Below, one piece after another: positions 41,500-43,820 of a stretch of DNA of 43,820 nucleotides (the first letter of the stretch is position 1; each line of letters opens with the position of its first letter). Source of the DNA: Chrysochromulina tobinii (Eukaryota; Haptophyta; Prymnesiales; Chrysochromulinaceae); NCBI GenBank assembly GCA_001275005.1, contig JWZX01002527.1, positions 1 through 43,820 of the forward strand, written 5' to 3'. Made by a program: the position numbers and the translations under genes. The notes under the pieces are model-generated. The model was given only the letters and a program-made list of their open reading frames with translations. It was not told the origin of the DNA and made no database searches.

Positions 41500-41949
41500 C
41501 CTTTTGACCATGGTCGATGGTCAGAGAGTGCAAGAGTTGAGATTGTGGAGTGTGGTGTGGGGAAGCCGCGGGAGACGCCGTGCGCGCGCCCGCTCTGCCG
41601 CGCCCGAAACAGTTTTTGATGAGAAAGGCAATCAGGGCGCTTTTCCCACACGCTCTGAAAGAAGAAGCGCCGCTCTTGCCCTTCTACTTGGTGAGTCGCG
41701 CATCGGGCTTGAGCGCGCGTTCTGCAGCCTGTGTTGCGCGCTTCCTGCGGGCGCCGTCGGCGCGGCGGCGGTGCGGACGGACTGGGCAGACGCTGGCGCA
41801 GTGCTGGGAGAAGCCGCCGCTCCTCGCCGAGCCGCCAAGCCATCGTGCAGCGCCCCATTGATGGGGTGTCAATCATTCTTTTTCTTTGACCCCTGCGCAC
41901 GCTCGCCTGCCCACCCGTCGCGCCTCAGGCTTCAAAAGGTTGAGCAGTG
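41500..41949. other. Intergenic region
   Basis: No supportable gene. It holds the HemD 3' region and the clathrin promoter and 5' UTR. Overlapping frames on both strands lack any recognisable motif. Confidence 0.45.
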
Positions 41950-43820
41950 ATGGCGGGTCTACCCATCAAGTTCCAAGAGGTGTGCCGCCGCTCGCCGTGG
42001 CACTGCGGCATGAGCGCACTCGGCGTGCTGGCAGTGTGCTTGGGTCACTCTTCTGCTGCCTCCCTGCACCTCGTAACGCTTGTCGCTTGTCCCCGTACCC
42101 ACGCCTCATGGCCCGCAGCTGGTCCAGCTCACCAATGTGGGCATCCAGCCGCAATTCATCAGCTTCGCAACGCTGACGATGGAGTCCGAGAAGTTCATCT
42201 GCATCCGCGAGGAGGTGAATGGCACGGTGCAGGTCGTCATCATCGACATGACCAACCCGACGGATGTGCAGCGGCGGCCGATCACGGCTGAGTCGGCGAT
42301 CATGAACCCGGTCTCCAAGGTCATCGCGCTCAAAGCGGGCAACTACCTGCAGATCTTCAACATGGAGATGAAGAGCAAAATGAAGTCGCACCAGCTCACC
42401 GAGCCGACCATCTTCTGGCGGTGGACCTCGCCATCCAATGTGGCGATGGTCACGGGCGGGGCCGTCTTCCACTGGTCGATGGAGGGGCAGTCGGAGCCGG
42501 CCAAGGTCTTCGACCGCCACCCGACGCTCGGCGATACCCAGATCATCAACTACAAGACGTCGCCAGACGAGAAGTGGATGGTTCTCATTGGCATCAAGTC
42601 CGAGCCGGGCACCAACCGCATCATCGGCGCCATGCAGCTGTTCTCGAAGGAGAAGAACGTGTCGCAGCCCATCGAGGGCCACGCGGCCACCTTCGCACAG
42701 TTCACCGTCGAGGGCGCCACCACGCCCTCCACCCTTTTCGCTTTCGCCGCCAAGACGGCTACGGGCGCCAAGCTGCACGTCATCGAGGTGAGCCCTGGCG
42801 CCCGTCCCGAGGGCACACCGCCCTTCGGCAAGAAGAACTGCGACATCTACTTCCCGCCGGAGGCGGCGCAGGACTTCCCGGTGTCGATGCAGATCTCGAA
42901 CAAGTACAACGTCGTGTACATGGTCACCAAGTTCGGCTACCTGCACCTGTACGACCTCGAGGCGTGCAAGCTCATCTACATGAACCGCATCTCGAGCGAG
43001 ACGATCTTCGTGACGACGCCGCACGACGCGACCGGCGGCATCATGGGCGTGAACCGCAAGGGCCAGGTGCTCTGCGTGACCGTCGATGAGGCCAACCTCG
43101 TGCCCTACATCTGCAAGCAGCTCTCCGACTTCCAGCTCGCGCTCCGCATCGCCTCGCGCTGCAACTTGCCGGGGGCTGAGCAGCTCTTCATCCAGCAGTT
43201 CGCCGCTCTGATGCAGCAGGGCAACTACAAGGATGCAGCCAAGCTGGCGGCCGACTCGCCGAAGCAGATTCTGCGCACGCCCGACACGATCGCGCGCTTC
43301 CAGGCCGCGCCCCCGCCGCCAGGTGGCTCGCCGCCCATCCTCACCTACTTCGGCATGCTGCTCGAGAAGGGCAAGCTCAACGCGATGGAGTCGCTCGAGC
43401 TCGCTAAGCCCGTCATCCAGCAGGGCAAGCAGCAGCTGCTCCAGAAGTGGATCAGCGAGGACAAGCTTGAGTGCACCGAGCAGCTCGGCGACGCCGTCTC
43501 GATGGTCGACCAAAACCTCGCCCTCTCCGTCTACCTGCGCGGCCAGTGCTCGCCCAAGGTCATCCAGATGTTCATGTCGACGGGCCAGTTCGACAAGATC
43601 ATGGTCTACTGCCAGAAGGTGAACTACACGCCCGACTGGGGCTTCCTGCTCACGCACATGGTGCGCGTCAATCCGGGCAGCGCGCTCGAGTTTGCGCAGA
43701 AGGCCGCTGCCGGTGGCATCACGCTCGACTACGCTGTGGTCACCGACGTCTTCATGTCGCACAACTGCCTGCAGCAGGCCACCTCGTTCCTGCTCGACGT
43801 GCTCAAGGGCAACAAGCCCG
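41950..43820 (+). CDS. CLTC: Clathrin heavy chain, 5' part (runs off the window)
   Basis: Exon 1 (41950-41979) encodes MAGLPIKFQE. A 139-nt intron (41980-42118, GTGTGC...CCGCAG) leads to exon 2, open to the window end (567 codons visible, about one third of a typical 1,650-1,700 aa chain). The N-terminal seven-blade propeller is near-canonical: ATLTMESEKFICIREEVNG, RRPITAESAIMNPVSKVIAL, LQIFNMEMKSKMKSH, FDRHPTLGD and KNVSQPIEGHAATFAQF. The linker and first leg repeats follow: LPGAEQLFIQQFAALM, KWISEDKLECTEQLGD and LALSVYLRGQCSPKVIQMF. It forms triskelia coating vesicles at the plasma membrane and trans-Golgi. A long opposite-strand frame is a codon-bias shadow. Confidence 0.97.

Noticed and set aside
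41966-43762. 598-codon open frame antisense to clathrin
   Set aside because: The plus strand encodes near-canonical clathrin heavy chain. The antisense peptide is His/Arg/Leu/Val-rich low complexity, as expected from G/C-ending codons read backwards.

Overview
This is nuclear DNA of a GC-rich unicellular eukaryote, most likely a photosynthetic protist and probably a haptophyte. Supporting points are GT-AG introns of 66-139 nt, a clathrin heavy chain, an ER FKBP ending in KEEL, mitochondrial-type presequences on HSP60 and a branched-chain aminotransferase, and a probable uroporphyrinogen-III synthase with a plastid-like leader. The repetitive LRR and WD40 styles also resemble haptophyte proteins. 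The haptophyte assignment is inference; no rRNA or organelle marker is present.

Layout: (1) 287-3117 (-): TPR/coiled-coil module spliced to a chromate-type transporter. (2) 3284-7239 (-): Skp1-like, F-box-like and leucine-rich repeats in one polypeptide, divergent from (3) 7472-12233 (+): a 1561-aa coiled-coil/Sfi1-repeat protein. (4) 13394-14179 (-): unknown protein. (5) 14876-16296 (-): AGC-type pseudokinase. (6) 16561-17532 (-): mitochondrial carrier. (7) 17533-20817: gene-poor, repeat-containing. (8) 20818-22017 (-): glycosyltransferase-like. (9) 22216-22896 (+): Csm1/Pcs1-like kinetochore protein. (10) 23543-25249 (-): EF-hand/MFS transporter with a polyQ tract. (11) 25613-26363 (-): ER FKBP, divergent from (12) 26521-28691 (+): NEK-like kinase. 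(13) 28929-30635 (+): mitochondrial HSP60. (14) 31256-34832 (-): oligopeptidase B fused to a GNAT acetyltransferase. (15) 35111-36106 (-): branched-chain aminotransferase. (16) 36313-38386 (-): ER thioredoxin-like, TM and propeller-like protein. (17) 39037-40105 (+): WD40 gene built from a repeated exon-intron unit. (18) 40561-41499 (+): probable HemD. (19) 41950-end (+): clathrin heavy chain, cut by the window edge.

There are no operons. The genes are housekeeping or signalling loci lying side by side. Sfi1-like, NEK-like and Csm1-like proteins occur within about 20 kb, which could be a loose centrosome/cell-division neighbourhood or chance.

The most unusual theme is recurrent local tandem duplication. 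Three introns (83, 76 and 85 nt) are each flanked by a direct repeat whose offset equals the intron length, as expected if a short duplication plus filler DNA became an intron. The oligopeptidase-GNAT gene also carries duplications at its start codon (77 nt), in its coding sequence (63 and 27 nt) and at its stop codon (28 nt). The WD40 gene repeats a whole exon plus intron, the LRR gene repeats large blocks, and a 49-bp mini-insertion has a candidate 8-bp target duplication and a related copy lacking it. Splice sites were inferred by eye from frame continuity, domain continuity and GT/AG signals.
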